Part shown: in pieces, positions 1 through 5,925 of the stretch
How positions within the stretch are numbered: the first letter of the stretch is position 1
Layout: every line of letters begins with the position of its first letter
IMG/VR virus record: IMGVR_UViG_3300037202_000009
Coordinates: 1 to 31,546 of that record
Source of the DNA: a virus
Length of the DNA stretch: 31,546 bases
Reading direction: 5' to 3' (one strand)
The notes under the pieces: model-generated
Database searches by the model: none
Told to the model about the DNA's origin: nothing
Seen by the model: only the letters and a program-made list of their open reading frames with translations
Translations under genes and position numbers: made by a program

Positions 1-26
1 CAATTCCGAAAGAAACCTACAGGGAA

Positions 27-263
27 ATGGGGCGAAAGGGCGGAAAAATCCGAAAGGAGCGCATCGGCGCTAAGCGCTGCTCCAAGTCCGCCAGACACGC
101 CGCGTTGATCCGTCACAGCGGCGGGCCGGCGTCGATCCGCAGCTACAACGCGCGCGCCGCCGCGATGGCGCGCTGGGCGAAGTACAGGGGGAAACGCGAT
201 GGATCGGCTGATCATCTCGAAACATGCGCGCCAGCGCCTGACGGAACGCCTAGGCAGCCCTGA
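27..263 (+). CDS. small basic hypothetical protein (78 aa)
   Basis: This is a short Lys/Arg-rich protein I cannot assign to a named family. Its central part, ending ARAAAMARWAKYRGK around residues 43-55, resembles the alanine-rich helical 'ARAA..ARW' segment of many small phage and bacterial proteins with a suggested nucleic-acid role; this is resemblance only. An AGGG-like ribosome site lies just before the ATG. The 3' part overlaps the next gene by 65 bases in another frame, so the last ~20 residues may be non-functional. It may be the last member of an operon that begins left of the window. Confidence 0.5.
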   Translation: MGRKGGKIRKERIGAKRCSKSARHAALIRHSGGPASIRSYNARAAAMARWAKYRGKRDGSADHLETCAPAPDGTPRQP

Positions 264-474
264 GATCGAGCCGCGGCTGATGGACAAGCTGCGCGAGGCG
301 AGCGACGCCGGCGCCTGCGGGGTCATCTCGGGACGCTGGCTCTACGTCATCAAGTCGAATGTGCTTGTGACCGTGAGACCAAAACCGAAGGGCGGAAGGC
401 CCGCGATGGAGCCGGCGACCCGGAATCGCGGATTGAAACGTGGTAGCCTAGAAAGGCAGTTTCAGCCCGGCTGA
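199..474 (+). CDS. small hypothetical protein, 'KHARQRLTERLG' type (91 aa)
   Basis: The ATG follows a strong AGGGGG ribosome site at about 187-192. The N-terminus has the 'I(S)KHARQRLxER' pattern seen in small proteins of phages and toxin-like DUF4258-type families, followed by a predicted beta segment (GRWLYVIKSNVLVTV, residues ~49-63). That suggests a compact alpha-beta fold. Function is unknown; the toxin-like resemblance is weak and is inference only. The C-terminal ~25 residues are basic and probably disordered. The stop lies inside the 3' end of the convergent leftward gene, giving a 27-base tail-to-tail overlap. Confidence 0.6.
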   Translation: MDRLIISKHARQRLTERLGSPEIEPRLMDKLREASDAGACGVISGRWLYVIKSNVLVTVRPKPKGGRPAMEPATRNRGLKRGSLERQFQPG

Positions 475-1257
475 CAGGGCCGCGCAGGCCAGGCCATAGC
501 GCAGCCAGGCAGCGTCCGAAATCACGGCTTCCTCCGCTTTCTTTTTGCCGCGCCGCGCGCCTTCCTCATAGTCCTGGATTTGCGAAGCGCTAAAGCCGAT
601 CCATCGCGCCAGCTTCGCCCGTGACAGACCTTGCGACTCGCGCCAGGCCCGTGCTGCTATGTGAGGGAAGACGGGAAGGGCGATCGGTTCGGGCGCCAGC
701 GCGGGCGTCTCGATTGTCTCGGCGGGCGCGGTTTCTAGCGCGGGGCGCTCGGATTCCGCCCGATAGATCGCCAGCGCGGCGCGCTCAAGCGCATCATCGT
801 ATTCGAGAGATGGATCGTCGAGCGCGATCTGCGCGGCCGCCGCCATCCATTCATGATCGTCTGGATTGGCAAAGCCGGTCTGCGCGGCGAAAGCTTCGAT
901 CGCGGCGATCTCATCGTTGATCGCGTCGACAAACGCCTGGCCGGCGCCCTGATCCTGCCATGCGGCCAGCCGGTCGACGTCGCGCGTCCGATAATGGGGA
1001 TGCGAATCGAGCGCGTCGAGAAAGTCAGAGACGGTCGAATTGGACATGGCGTCGGCGATCGGCTCGCCGAGGAAGCCGGACTCGGCGGCAGCCTCTCGCG
1101 CATAATCGAGCGAAAGGCCACGCTTGTTGTTCACGAGGCCCGGCCAGACGCGCCGCGCATCCCGCGCCCGCAATTCCGAACAATCCTGCAATCCGCCGAT
1201 CGATTTCAGGAAACCGACAAGCGTTTGTGGCTGCGAGGCAAGAACGTGGCGCGTCAT
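448..1257 (-). CDS. XRE-type helix-turn-helix protein with N-terminal phage domain (269 aa)
   Basis: The C-terminal 72 residues (198-269) contain a clear XRE/Cro-like helix-turn-helix (WRESQGLSRAKLARWIGFS, then SQIQDYEEGARRGKK), so DNA binding is well supported. Residues 1-~90 (FLKSIGGL.., then GLSLDYAREAAAESGFLGE, then STVSDFLDALDSHP) resemble an N-terminal segment that recurs in phage and plasmid proteins, including large polyvalent proteins; its role is not known to me. The start at 1257 is chosen over an upstream in-frame start at 1326 because AAGGG sits 7-8 bases before it and the upstream gene stops at 1268. It is the last gene of the leftward operon. It is probably a phage regulator; whether it acts at the 2557-2583 palindrome is untested. 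Confidence 0.7.
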   Translation of the reverse strand: MTRHVLASQPQTLVGFLKSIGGLQDCSELRARDARRVWPGLVNNKRGLSLDYAREAAAESGFLGEPIADAMSNSTVSDFLDALDSHPHYRTRDVDRLAAWQDQGAGQAFVDAINDEIAAIEAFAAQTGFANPDDHEWMAAAAQIALDDPSLEYDDALERAALAIYRAESERPALETAPAETIETPALAPEPIALPVFPHIAARAWRESQGLSRAKLARWIGFSASQIQDYEEGARRGKKKAEEAVISDAAWLRYGLACAALSAGLKLPF

Positions 1258-1267
1258 GGCCGGACCC

Positions 1268-1492
1268 TTAGAAAAGCTCTTTTTGCTTGTGAGCGTCGCC
1301 GAACAGGGGAAGCGGCGACAAGTCAAAGGTCTGCGGTTTGTCCGCTATCCCGTTGACGCGGCGATAGCGGTCCCGCAGGGCCGCGGCGTTCAAACTCGCC
1401 AAGTTTTGAGCATGGACGGCCGCGAGAATTTCCCGCGCGTCGGACGAATAGACGCCAGACGCGCAAGGGCAGTCTTTATCGCGATAGGACAT
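1268..1492 (-). CDS. small hypothetical protein (74 aa)
   Basis: I do not recognise the family beyond small accessory proteins of alphaproteobacterial phages. The N-terminus has a Cys pair (DCPCASGVYSS), the middle is helical, and the C-terminus is a Pro/Leu-rich tail (SPLPLFGDAHKQKELF). The ATG at 1492 is preferred over an in-frame TTG at 1549 because a GAGG lies about 10 bases upstream. The stop is 10 bases before the HTH gene start, so the two are cotranscribed and probably coupled. Confidence 0.6.
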   Translation of the reverse strand: MSYRDKDCPCASGVYSSDAREILAAVHAQNLASLNAAALRDRYRRVNGIADKPQTFDLSPLPLFGDAHKQKELF

Positions 1493-1571
1493 GGTCAAGC
1501 GGCCTCTGCAATCGGCTCGGCGATCGCCAAGCCGCGTTTTCCAGATCAATCTTGATAATCAGGCGTGCCAT
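1476..1571 (-). CDS. tiny ORF beginning MARLIIKIDLENAA (31 aa)
   Basis: A very strong AAAGGGG ribosome site lies 7 bases before the ATG. The first 14 residues look like a genuine conserved beta-strand start. After residue ~13 the frame turns into low-quality sequence (WRSPSRLQRPLDHVLSR) and overlaps the next gene by 17 bases. In the -1 frame the same bases read GLAIAEPIAEAA and stop 2 bases before the next ATG, a more natural ending. It may therefore be a frameshifted or slippage-dependent small protein. Function unknown. Confidence 0.5.
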   Translation of the reverse strand: MARLIIKIDLENAAWRSPSRLQRPLDHVLSR

Positions 1572-1583
1572 CTCAATTCCCCT

Positions 1584-1691
1584 TTAGGCCAGGACGTACA
1601 AGGCGACGATCAGGACGCAGACCGCGAACTCGGCCAGCATGGCGATCGAGATCGCGACGTTGAAATAGCTGTGAGCGTTGAGCGTGGTCAT
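1584..1691 (-). CDS. small single-span membrane protein (35 aa)
   Basis: The start at 1691 is preceded by GGGG at a suitable distance. Residues ~11-35 are a continuous hydrophobic helix (NVAISIAMLAEFAVCVLIVA), so this is a one-span membrane protein with a short N-terminal tail. No lysis or signalling motif is visible. It sits 1 base from the stop of its upstream neighbour, within the leftward operon of tiny genes. A holin-like or host-membrane role is possible but unsupported. Confidence 0.55.
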   Translation of the reverse strand: MTTLNAHSYFNVAISIAMLAEFAVCVLIVALYVLA

Positions 1692-1692
1692 C

Positions 1693-1866
1693 TCAGTACC
1701 CCGCCCATTCACGGAGAAGACGAAAATTATTGAAATAGAGAATCTGGCGACGCTCGGTACGCATCTCACGATCCCATGAGCGATCCCATACTGAGACAAA
1801 CCCGTCATAGGACTCACAGAACCAATCGTGGTCCGCCGCCCATGCGATCTGTTTGGCTGTAAGCAT
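1693..1866 (-). CDS. small conserved phage hypothetical, 'AWAxxHDWF..LREWAGY' type (57 aa)
   Basis: The protein starts MLTAKQIAWAADHDWF and ends FRLLREWAGY. This 'WA..HDWF ... nf..LREWAGY' layout is one I associate with small phage proteins of unknown role, possibly a small nucleic-acid-associated or beta-sheet fold. The ATG at 1866 is preferred to the ATG at 1872 because AAGGGG lies 7 bases before it but almost touches the other. It shares an 18-base leader, including this ribosome site, with the 28-residue gene upstream. Confidence 0.65.
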   Translation of the reverse strand: MLTAKQIAWAADHDWFCESYDGFVSVWDRSWDREMRTERRQILYFNNFRLLREWAGY

Positions 1867-1871
1867 TTTCA

Positions 1872-2035
1872 TTCCCCTTGTTCGATCCAGAAAGAGGGAG
1901 AGGCCGAAGCCCCTCCCGTTGATTGTCACCCGCCAATCGGGAAGCGATGGAAGAAAGAGCAACCCGTTGCGGCGATCCAGAGGCCGACTGCGATTGCGAT
2001 GAATGTGGTCATTTTGGTTCCCCTTGTTCGATCCA
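1872..2035. repeat. 18-bp direct repeat carrying the ribosome site of two adjacent tiny genes
   Basis: The sequence ttccccttgttcgatcca occurs at 1872-1889 and again at 2018-2035. Read on the minus strand each copy ends in AAGGGGAA, the ribosome site of the gene that follows (starts 1866 and 2012). The leader seems to have been duplicated together with, or independently of, its gene. Confidence 0.75.
1926..2012 (-). CDS. tiny membrane protein (28 aa)
   Basis: This very short ORF starts MTTFIAIAVGLWIAATGCSF and ends FHRFPIGG. Residues 3-20 form one hydrophobic helix followed by a short basic tail. An AAGGGG ribosome site lies 7 bases before the ATG inside the duplicated 18-base leader, and a promoter candidate (2044-2072) lies directly upstream. 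That makes it the first gene of the transcript from that promoter. No family recognised. Confidence 0.5.
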   Translation of the reverse strand: MTTFIAIAVGLWIAATGCSFFHRFPIGG

Positions 2036-2043
2036 ACACAGCA

Positions 2044-2072
2044 AACTTAAGCGAACTGCGCTAAGAAGTCAA
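2044..2072 (-). promoter_or_regulatory. sigma70-like promoter for leftward operon
   Basis: On the minus strand TTGACT (2072-2067) and TAAGTT (2049-2044) are separated by exactly 17 bases, with transcription expected to begin near 2037. The spacer and -10 region also form an imperfect palindrome (CTTAGCG..CGCTTAAG), a plausible repressor contact. It would drive the genes from 2012 down to 448. Confidence 0.5.
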
Positions 2073-2100
2073 CCGGAGATTGACGGACAGATTGTCGCAG

Positions 2101-2298
2101 CTAGTCGCAAGCGAACAGACTCGCATGGTCGATTGCAAGTCGGGTTTGCTCATGCTGCAAGCCAAGGCGATCGGCCATCATCTTCGCCGCAGCCACTGCC
2201 TCACGCCATGCCCAATAGGCCTCGGACCCGCGTTCAGCCGGCGTAATCGGTATCCCCAACACGGTCGCAATCTCGCGAATCTCGTTGTCGCTCATCAT
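2101..2298 (-). CDS. small hypothetical protein (65 aa)
   Basis: The ATG at 2298 (or the adjacent one at 2295) follows an AGGAAGG ribosome site about 9 bases upstream. The protein is short and helical: EIREIATVLGIPITPAERG, then EAYWAWREAVAAAKMMADRL. It is soluble, with no recognised family. The first 65 bases overlap the end of the upstream ORF in another frame. The promoter at 2044-2072 lies after its stop, so it belongs to an earlier transcript. Confidence 0.55.
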   Translation of the reverse strand: MMSDNEIREIATVLGIPITPAERGSEAYWAWREAVAAAKMMADRLGLQHEQTRLAIDHASLFACD

Positions 2299-2533
2299 CG
2301 GCTTGTTCCTTCCTCGCCTTGCCCAACGCCCGCGCGAGCAAGCCCGCGACGCGCCGCTCATGCTTCACTTGCCAGGAGAACCACGAAGGCGCCGAGCGCT
2401 CAACCGCACGGGCGTCAATGCCAATCGCTGACGCCGCTTCTGCCGCTGTCAACGCCGCTGACAGATACAGCCGTATGACCGCCTCACGATCGCGGCCACG
2501 AAGGACATGAGGATTGTGCGCGCGTCTGCCCAA
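2234..2533 (-). CDS. putative HTH-containing small protein (99 aa)
   Basis: Residues ~15-50 (REAVIRLYLSAALTAAEAAS, then IGIDARAVERSAPSW) look like a transposase/small-terminase-style helix-turn-helix. It is followed by a basic helical stretch. The only nearby start is a TTG at 2533 without a clear ribosome site, so the start is uncertain. It lies immediately downstream of the palindromic promoter/operator region at 2556-2584 and would be the first leftward gene from it. The last ~20 residues overlap the next gene and may be unimportant. Confidence 0.45.
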   Translation of the reverse strand: MGRRAHNPHVLRGRDREAVIRLYLSAALTAAEAASAIGIDARAVERSAPSWFSWQVKHERRVAGLLARALGKARKEQADDERQRDSRDCDRVGDTDYAG

Positions 2534-2556
2534 ATCAAAACCCGAATTCAGGTCAA

Positions 2557-2583
2557 TTATAAACCCGAATGGACGGTTTATAA
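2557..2583. promoter_or_regulatory. perfect 9-bp inverted repeat, operator/promoter
   Basis: TTATAAACC (2557-2565) and GGTTTATAA (2575-2583) are exact reverse complements around a 9-base spacer. Read leftward the site contains a TATAAT -10 (2561-2556) with TTTATA (2584-2579) 17 bases upstream as a -35, so the palindrome covers a whole promoter. A direct repeat aaacccgaat (2538-2547 and 2561-2570) adds to the regulatory look. It lies between the leftward gene starting at 2533 and the rightward gene starting at 2701. Confidence 0.55.
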
Positions 2584-2658
2584 AGTTCCAAATTCGCCAA
2601 TGATTTCTTCGCGCGCGCGTATACTCCCGTGTTCAAACGACCCAACCTCGCTCAACGA

Positions 2659-2668
2659 GATCATTGCA
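2659..2668 (+). promoter_or_regulatory. GATCATTGC motif, copy 1
   Basis: GATCATTGCA lies in the leader of the gene starting at 2701, 38 bases before its ATG (counted from the ATT). It is one of five copies in the window, all on the + strand. Confidence 0.35.
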
Positions 2669-2700
2669 CAGGCCACAGCCAGACGACCAAATCCACCCCC

Positions 2701-3171
2701 ATGAAAGAGATCGCTCCGCCCTTCCCAGAGCCCCTTCGCAAGCCCCGCACGGCAGTCATCCCAAGCAGGATCGCCCACGCGCTTAAGCTCATGGTCGACG
2801 AAGGCAAGCCTATCCACCTAGCAGCCCAGGCGTCAGGCGTCTCAACCCACATCGTTCGTGAAGCCTTCGCAAAGCCGCATGTGCTCGAATACGTCCGCAA
2901 GCGAAGGCAGATGCTCCTTGCGAGCGTCAACGCGCGCAACATTCAGCGCCTGGCGGAGATACGCGACGCAGCCGACAACATGCCAGCGGTCAACTCAGTG
3001 CTGGCGCTTGAGCGCATGGCAGGCGATGCATCGAGCACGGGAGGAACAGGCGTAAGTCATTCACCTGGCGTGACAATCGTCATCAACTCAGGTCAGTCTG
3101 ACGAACGTCAGCCTGTCAAGACGACCATCGATCTGACCGCGAACCCTCCAAACCTGGACGATCCCGCCTGA
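2701..3171 (+). CDS. HTH DNA-binding phage protein, candidate small terminase (156 aa)
   Basis: Residues ~20-75 hold a helix-turn-helix (IAHALKLMVDEGKPIHLAAQ, then ASGVSTHIVREAFAKP). They are followed by a long helical segment (LEYVRKRRQMLLASVNARNI) and a tail with a short beta motif (PGVTIVINSG). That arrangement of HTH, oligomerising helices and short C-terminal beta segment fits phage small terminase subunits, but no decisive motif is present and the large subunit is 4.4 kb away. ATG 2701 is the only in-frame ATG before the HTH; there is no clear ribosome site, and the in-frame GTG at 2629 is also unsupported. A GATCATTGC motif sits in its leader. Confidence 0.55.
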   Translation: MKEIAPPFPEPLRKPRTAVIPSRIAHALKLMVDEGKPIHLAAQASGVSTHIVREAFAKPHVLEYVRKRRQMLLASVNARNIQRLAEIRDAADNMPAVNSVLALERMAGDASSTGGTGVSHSPGVTIVINSGQSDERQPVKTTIDLTANPPNLDDPA

Positions 3172-3215
3172 GTGAGGCCGGGGGAAAAGTTTCGTCGTTT
3201 CGCCGTGCTCGAAGC

Positions 3216-3890
3216 TTGCAAGAGCATAAAACCTGTGGGATTTGTTGGGGTGTTCGAATTTTTGGGGCTCTGAAAATATTGGGACGCTCACCAATTCAAG
3301 AAGCATCTCGGTACGCGGCCAAGCGCGCGGCGTGGGATGCTGACCCTGCGGCTTTGGCAGAACAGCGGCGAAAGTGGCGAGAGGCTTTCCGCCGGCGCAT
3401 GGGTCTTCCTGCTGACGGTTTGCCCAACGCAGAGTTTCGGGCGGGCCAGAAGGCTGCCAGGGATGCTAAGGCGGCTGAGCGGGCAGCGGAGAAGATTGAG
3501 AGCGACGCCGCGCGCGAGGTTGACCGTCTGACGCGCCCGACGCCGCGCGAGCGCAACAGGGCGTGGCGCACGGCGAACCCGGCTCGGGCGCGAGGATTGG
3601 TCCGCTCGTGGAAATTGGCTCACCCTGACGAGGTCCGGGCTGCGAAGCGTGGCCGGCACATCGCGAAGCGCGCGGCGACGATCGAGATTCTGTCCAAGGC
3701 TCAGCGCGGCCGGTGCGCGATCTGCCATTGCCGGCTGGGCGACGAGGTCCACATCGACCACATCATGCCGAAGGCGCTGGGCGGGTCGAACCGGCGGTCG
3801 AACCTTCAGTTGACCTGCGCGCCGTGCAATATGGCGAAAGGTCCGCGCCATCCGCTCGACCACGCGCGATCGCTGGGCTTGCTCCTATAG
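3216..3890 (+). CDS. HNH endonuclease (up to 224 aa)
   Basis: The C-terminal ~60 residues are a textbook HNH nuclease. They show a CAIC zinc knuckle (C167, C170), HIDHIMPKALGG with catalytic-type H182, and SNLQLTCAPCNMAKG with C201, C204 and N205. Residues ~20-160 are a long Arg/Ala/Lys-rich helical region, common in phage HNH proteins and likely DNA-binding. The frame opens with TTG 3216 and another TTG at 3279 is possible; neither has a convincing ribosome site, so the true N-terminus is unsettled. Such enzymes often lie near packaging genes and can assist terminal cutting or act as selfish homing enzymes; which applies here is unknown. It is unrelated in sequence to the HNH inside the terminase. 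Confidence 0.85.
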   Translation: MQEHKTCGICWGVRIFGALKILGRSPIQEASRYAAKRAAWDADPAALAEQRRKWREAFRRRMGLPADGLPNAEFRAGQKAARDAKAAERAAEKIESDAAREVDRLTRPTPRERNRAWRTANPARARGLVRSWKLAHPDEVRAAKRGRHIAKRAATIEILSKAQRGRCAICHCRLGDEVHIDHIMPKALGGSNRRSNLQLTCAPCNMAKGPRHPLDHARSLGLLL

Positions 3891-3899
3891 GGGTTTGTG

Positions 3900-4157
3900 A
3901 TGGCTGAGGTTGTGGTTGGGTTTCGGAAGGACGTGGCTGTCGCCGGCGAGGCGGCGGCGAACGTGGTCGACTATTGCGAGGAGCTTCTTGCGATGGCTAA
4001 ATCCGGGAAGATTCGCTCGCTCGGCGTGGTGTACGTCGACACGCAGGCTTACGTCGGGACGGGGTACGTGACGAGCGGGTTTCCCCACGCGCCGCACCTT
4101 CTGGCCGGCTGCATAGCTTTGCAGCGCCGATGCGAACAGAACTGGATGGACGCATGA
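3900..4157 (+). CDS. conserved phage hypothetical (85 aa)
   Basis: An AGGGG ribosome site lies 7 bases before ATG 3900. The protein starts MAEVVVGFRKDVAV, has a helix (VVDYCEELLAMAKSGKIRSL), then a beta segment (GVVYVDTQAYVGTGYV) and a C-terminal helix (LLAGCIALQRRCEQNW). The 'IRSLGVVYVD ... vGTGY ... LLAGc..L..R' layout looks like a conserved small phage protein of unknown function. Its stop overlaps the start of the next gene (ATGA). Confidence 0.65.
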   Translation: MAEVVVGFRKDVAVAGEAAANVVDYCEELLAMAKSGKIRSLGVVYVDTQAYVGTGYVTSGFPHAPHLLAGCIALQRRCEQNWMDA

Positions 4158-4354
4158 AGCCGATTCGCATTGTTTCGGCGGCGCAGCGTTTGATGCTGGA
4201 GCGGGTTGTTGCTGACCCTGCTGAGGCTCGGCGGCGCGGGTTATCCGCTGAGCAGGCTCGGGCAGCTTTGGCTGCGTACGGTGGCGGTCGGTTGCCTGAG
4301 CGGGTTGGGCCTGTCAGGGCAAATCGCCACGGTCCTGCTGGGCGGCGTCGGTGA
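4154..4354 (+). CDS. small hypothetical protein (66 aa)
   Basis: It is translationally coupled to the preceding gene through an ATGA overlap. It is helical and basic, with a recognisable RRGLSAEQARAALAAYGGGR segment in the middle; no function can be assigned. The 3' end runs 41 bases into the convergent leftward gene, so this junction separates the rightward and leftward blocks. Confidence 0.55.
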   Translation: MKPIRIVSAAQRLMLERVVADPAEARRRGLSAEQARAALAAYGGGRLPERVGPVRANRHGPAGRRR

Positions 4355-4562
4355 AAAGGGCCAACTGCTCGCCGAGCTTCGGATAGTTGATGGTTCCAGG
4401 GTAAGGTCCGCCGGGCCAGAGGGGCGCGCCGCGCAGCATCCACGCAATCATCGGTGGCATGACAGGGCCGACGAACGCGGGCGATGGCCGCCACTGCGCA
4501 TCGAGATAGGCGTCGAGGTCAGCGCCCGTCAGAAGGTGCGGAGGGACGCGGCGCGGTTTCAT
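4314..4562 (-). CDS. small hypothetical protein coupled to recombinase (82 aa)
   Basis: ATG 4562 overlaps the stop of the serine recombinase gene (ATGA), so it is the last member of a coupled leftward trio. The protein is rich in Pro, aromatic and Ala residues ([20 protein letters not shown], then [20 protein letters not shown]). It has no transmembrane segment and no family I recognise. The coupling suggests, but does not prove, that it is co-regulated with the recombinase. Confidence 0.55.
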   Translation of the reverse strand: MKPRRVPPHLLTGADLDAYLDAQWRPSPAFVGPVMPPMIAWMLRGAPLWPGGPYPGTINYPKLGEQLALFTDAAQQDRGDLP

Positions 4563-5227
4563 GTCCGGCTCATCGCCGCGATCCGGTCGCGGACGCGGAT
4601 GACGGTGCGGGCGGACCACGGCGCGCCTGTCGGGGTCGCAATGCCGATCTGGTTGAGCTTGTTGGCGGCGGTGTGGGATGCGAGGTCTTTGAGACGGGCG
4701 AAGACGGGGGCGAGTTCTTTCGCTCGAGCGTTGGCCTCTTGTTTGCGGCGCTCGCCGACTTCGGTGGTCTGGCCGAGCTTGCGGCCTGATTTGGTGCCGA
4801 TGATCTTGGCGCGGGCGAGGGCGGCCTTGGTGCGCTGCGAGATGAGGGCGCGTTCCTTTTCGGCGACCGCGGCGTAGATGTGGAGCATGAAGGGGTCGAC
4901 GTTGGGGCCGAGTTCGGCGACGATGAAGGGGATTTTGTGCAGCATCAGACCGGAGATGAAGTGGACGTCGCGGGAGAGGCGGTCGAGCTTGGCGACGACG
5001 ACCGGGCCTGGCAGGCGAGACGCGAGGTCGATGGCGGCCTTGAGTTCCGGGCGTTGCTCGAGCGCGTCGGCGCCCTTGCCGGTTTCGACCTCGACGAACT
5101 CCTGGACGATGCGCATGTCGTTGTTGGCGGCAAACTGCTCGACGGCGGCGCGCTGGGCGTCCATGCCGAGGCCCGAGAAGCCCTGCTTTTGCGTTGAGAC
5201 GCGGAGGTAGGAGACGATGGGGGTCAT
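4559..5227 (-). CDS. small serine recombinase, resolvase/invertase family (222 aa)
   Basis: The N-terminal catalytic domain (~1-140) has the family signature. YLRVS carries nucleophile S11 and R9, KLDRLSRD carries R83 and R86, and the [15 protein letters not shown] helix follows. The C-terminal part (~150-222) contains an HTH-like segment with the typical 'LN..GI.TP.G..W....V' layout ([20 protein letters not shown]). The length is that of a resolvase/invertase, not of a large serine integrase. It could resolve multimers or invert a segment, but no paired inverted crossover sites were found by eye. Start 5227 is chosen because it overlaps the previous stop (ATGA) and begins just before the catalytic motif. 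Confidence 0.9.
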   Translation of the reverse strand: MTPIVSYLRVSTQKQGFSGLGMDAQRAAVEQFAANNDMRIVQEFVEVETGKGADALEQRPELKAAIDLASRLPGPVVVAKLDRLSRDVHFISGLMLHKIPFIVAELGPNVDPFMLHIYAAVAEKERALISQRTKAALARAKIIGTKSGRKLGQTTEVGERRKQEANARAKELAPVFARLKDLASHTAANKLNQIGIATPTGAPWSARTVIRVRDRIAAMSRT

Positions 5228-5472
5228 TTGCGGGCCTCGTCGATCATGGCCTGCCAGCATCCAGACGCCTGATCGTTGCCGACGCCCATACCATTCTTGG
5301 CAATTGACCAATCGCGTGCTGCGTTGAGCATTCCGTCTGTCGGCTCCCGCATGGCCTCTATCGCGGCGCGGGCGGCGCGGGCCGCGCGCTCCAATGTTAA
5401 ATCCTCCGCCTCTTGGACATCTCCGAGGGCCTTCATAAATGCCACCGCGGCTCTTTCGACCATCTTGCTCAT
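5224..5472 (-). CDS. conserved phage hypothetical (82 aa)
   Basis: ATG 5472 follows a GAGGG ribosome site 5 bases upstream. The protein has an Ala/Arg/Glu-rich helix ([20 protein letters not shown]), then [20 protein letters not shown], and ends in [13 protein letters not shown] associate this 'REPTdgML.Aa.DWS ... W.aMIDeA' pattern with small hypothetical proteins of alphaproteobacterial phages; no function is known to me. It is the first gene of the leftward trio. The 64-base gap upstream (5473-5536) separates it from the divergent rightward operon and holds the exact palindrome gtcatgac (5503-5510), but no clear promoter pair. Confidence 0.65.
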   Translation of the reverse strand: MSKMVERAAVAFMKALGDVQEAEDLTLERAARAARAAIEAMREPTDGMLNAARDWSIAKNGMGVGNDQASGCWQAMIDEARK

Positions 5473-5536
5473 TTTTCCCTCTTGCATTCCGCGATAGTTG
5501 GTGTCATGACTCGGGCGGATAGTCAAGGGGGATGCG

Positions 5537-5704
5537 ATGGGCGAGCGGTTCGAGTGGGCGCACAAGTTCGCTGACATCCTGATTGACACGTTCAACCGCG
5601 TCTCGGCGGACACCGACGCGCTCAAGCACGCCCGCCGGTCGCGCGCGGCCCGCAAGGGCTGGCGGACCCGCAAGGCGATGGCGAAGGCGAGGGAAAAGCC
5701 ATGA
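5537..5704 (+). CDS. small basic protein (55 aa)
   Basis: An AAGGGGG ribosome site lies 6 bases before ATG 5537. The protein begins MGERFEWAHKFADILIDTFN and ends in a strongly basic tail (RRSRAARKGWRTRKAMAKAR). That suggests nucleic-acid contact but gives no family. Its stop overlaps the start of the next gene (CCATGA), so it opens the rightward coupled chain that leads to the terminase. Confidence 0.6.
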   Translation: MGERFEWAHKFADILIDTFNRVSADTDALKHARRSRAARKGWRTRKAMAKAREKP

Positions 5705-5925
5705 TCGAGACGGACCCGATGTCATTTCTGAAAGCCAAGGGCGCATTCCAGGAACTGCGCGTCGAGCGAGACATTTCCGGCGGCGTGAGGGTGATCCTCG
5801 GCGCCGCCGGCTGCGTGTTGTCGCCGGAGGACGCGATCAAGCTCGGCTCGGCGATTCTCAAGGCAGCCGGCTGCAATGTGGACTATCAGGGCGATCCCCT
5901 CACCAAGAGGTCATTGAGGCTATGA
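5701..5925 (+). CDS. small hypothetical protein (74 aa)
   Basis: It is coupled to both neighbours by ATGA overlaps. The sequence suggests a compact alpha-beta fold: ELRVERDISGGVRVILGAAG, then a helix SPEDAIKLGSAILKAAG. No transmembrane segment and no family I can name. Its place in a run of five overlapping genes upstream of the terminase makes it a real gene, probably expressed with the packaging genes. Confidence 0.6.
   Translation: MIETDPMSFLKAKGAFQELRVERDISGGVRVILGAAGCVLSPEDAIKLGSAILKAAGCNVDYQGDPLTKRSLRL

Noticed and set aside
5503-5510. gtcatgac palindrome between divergent genes as an attachment or operator site
   Set aside because: Eight bases is too short to claim; there is no second copy nearby and no clear promoter pair in the 64-base gap.
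5583-5921. Upstream extension of the duplicated-domain protein to 374 residues
   Set aside because: The extension overlaps two well-formed small genes in another frame. ATG 5922 overlaps the previous stop, like all its neighbours.
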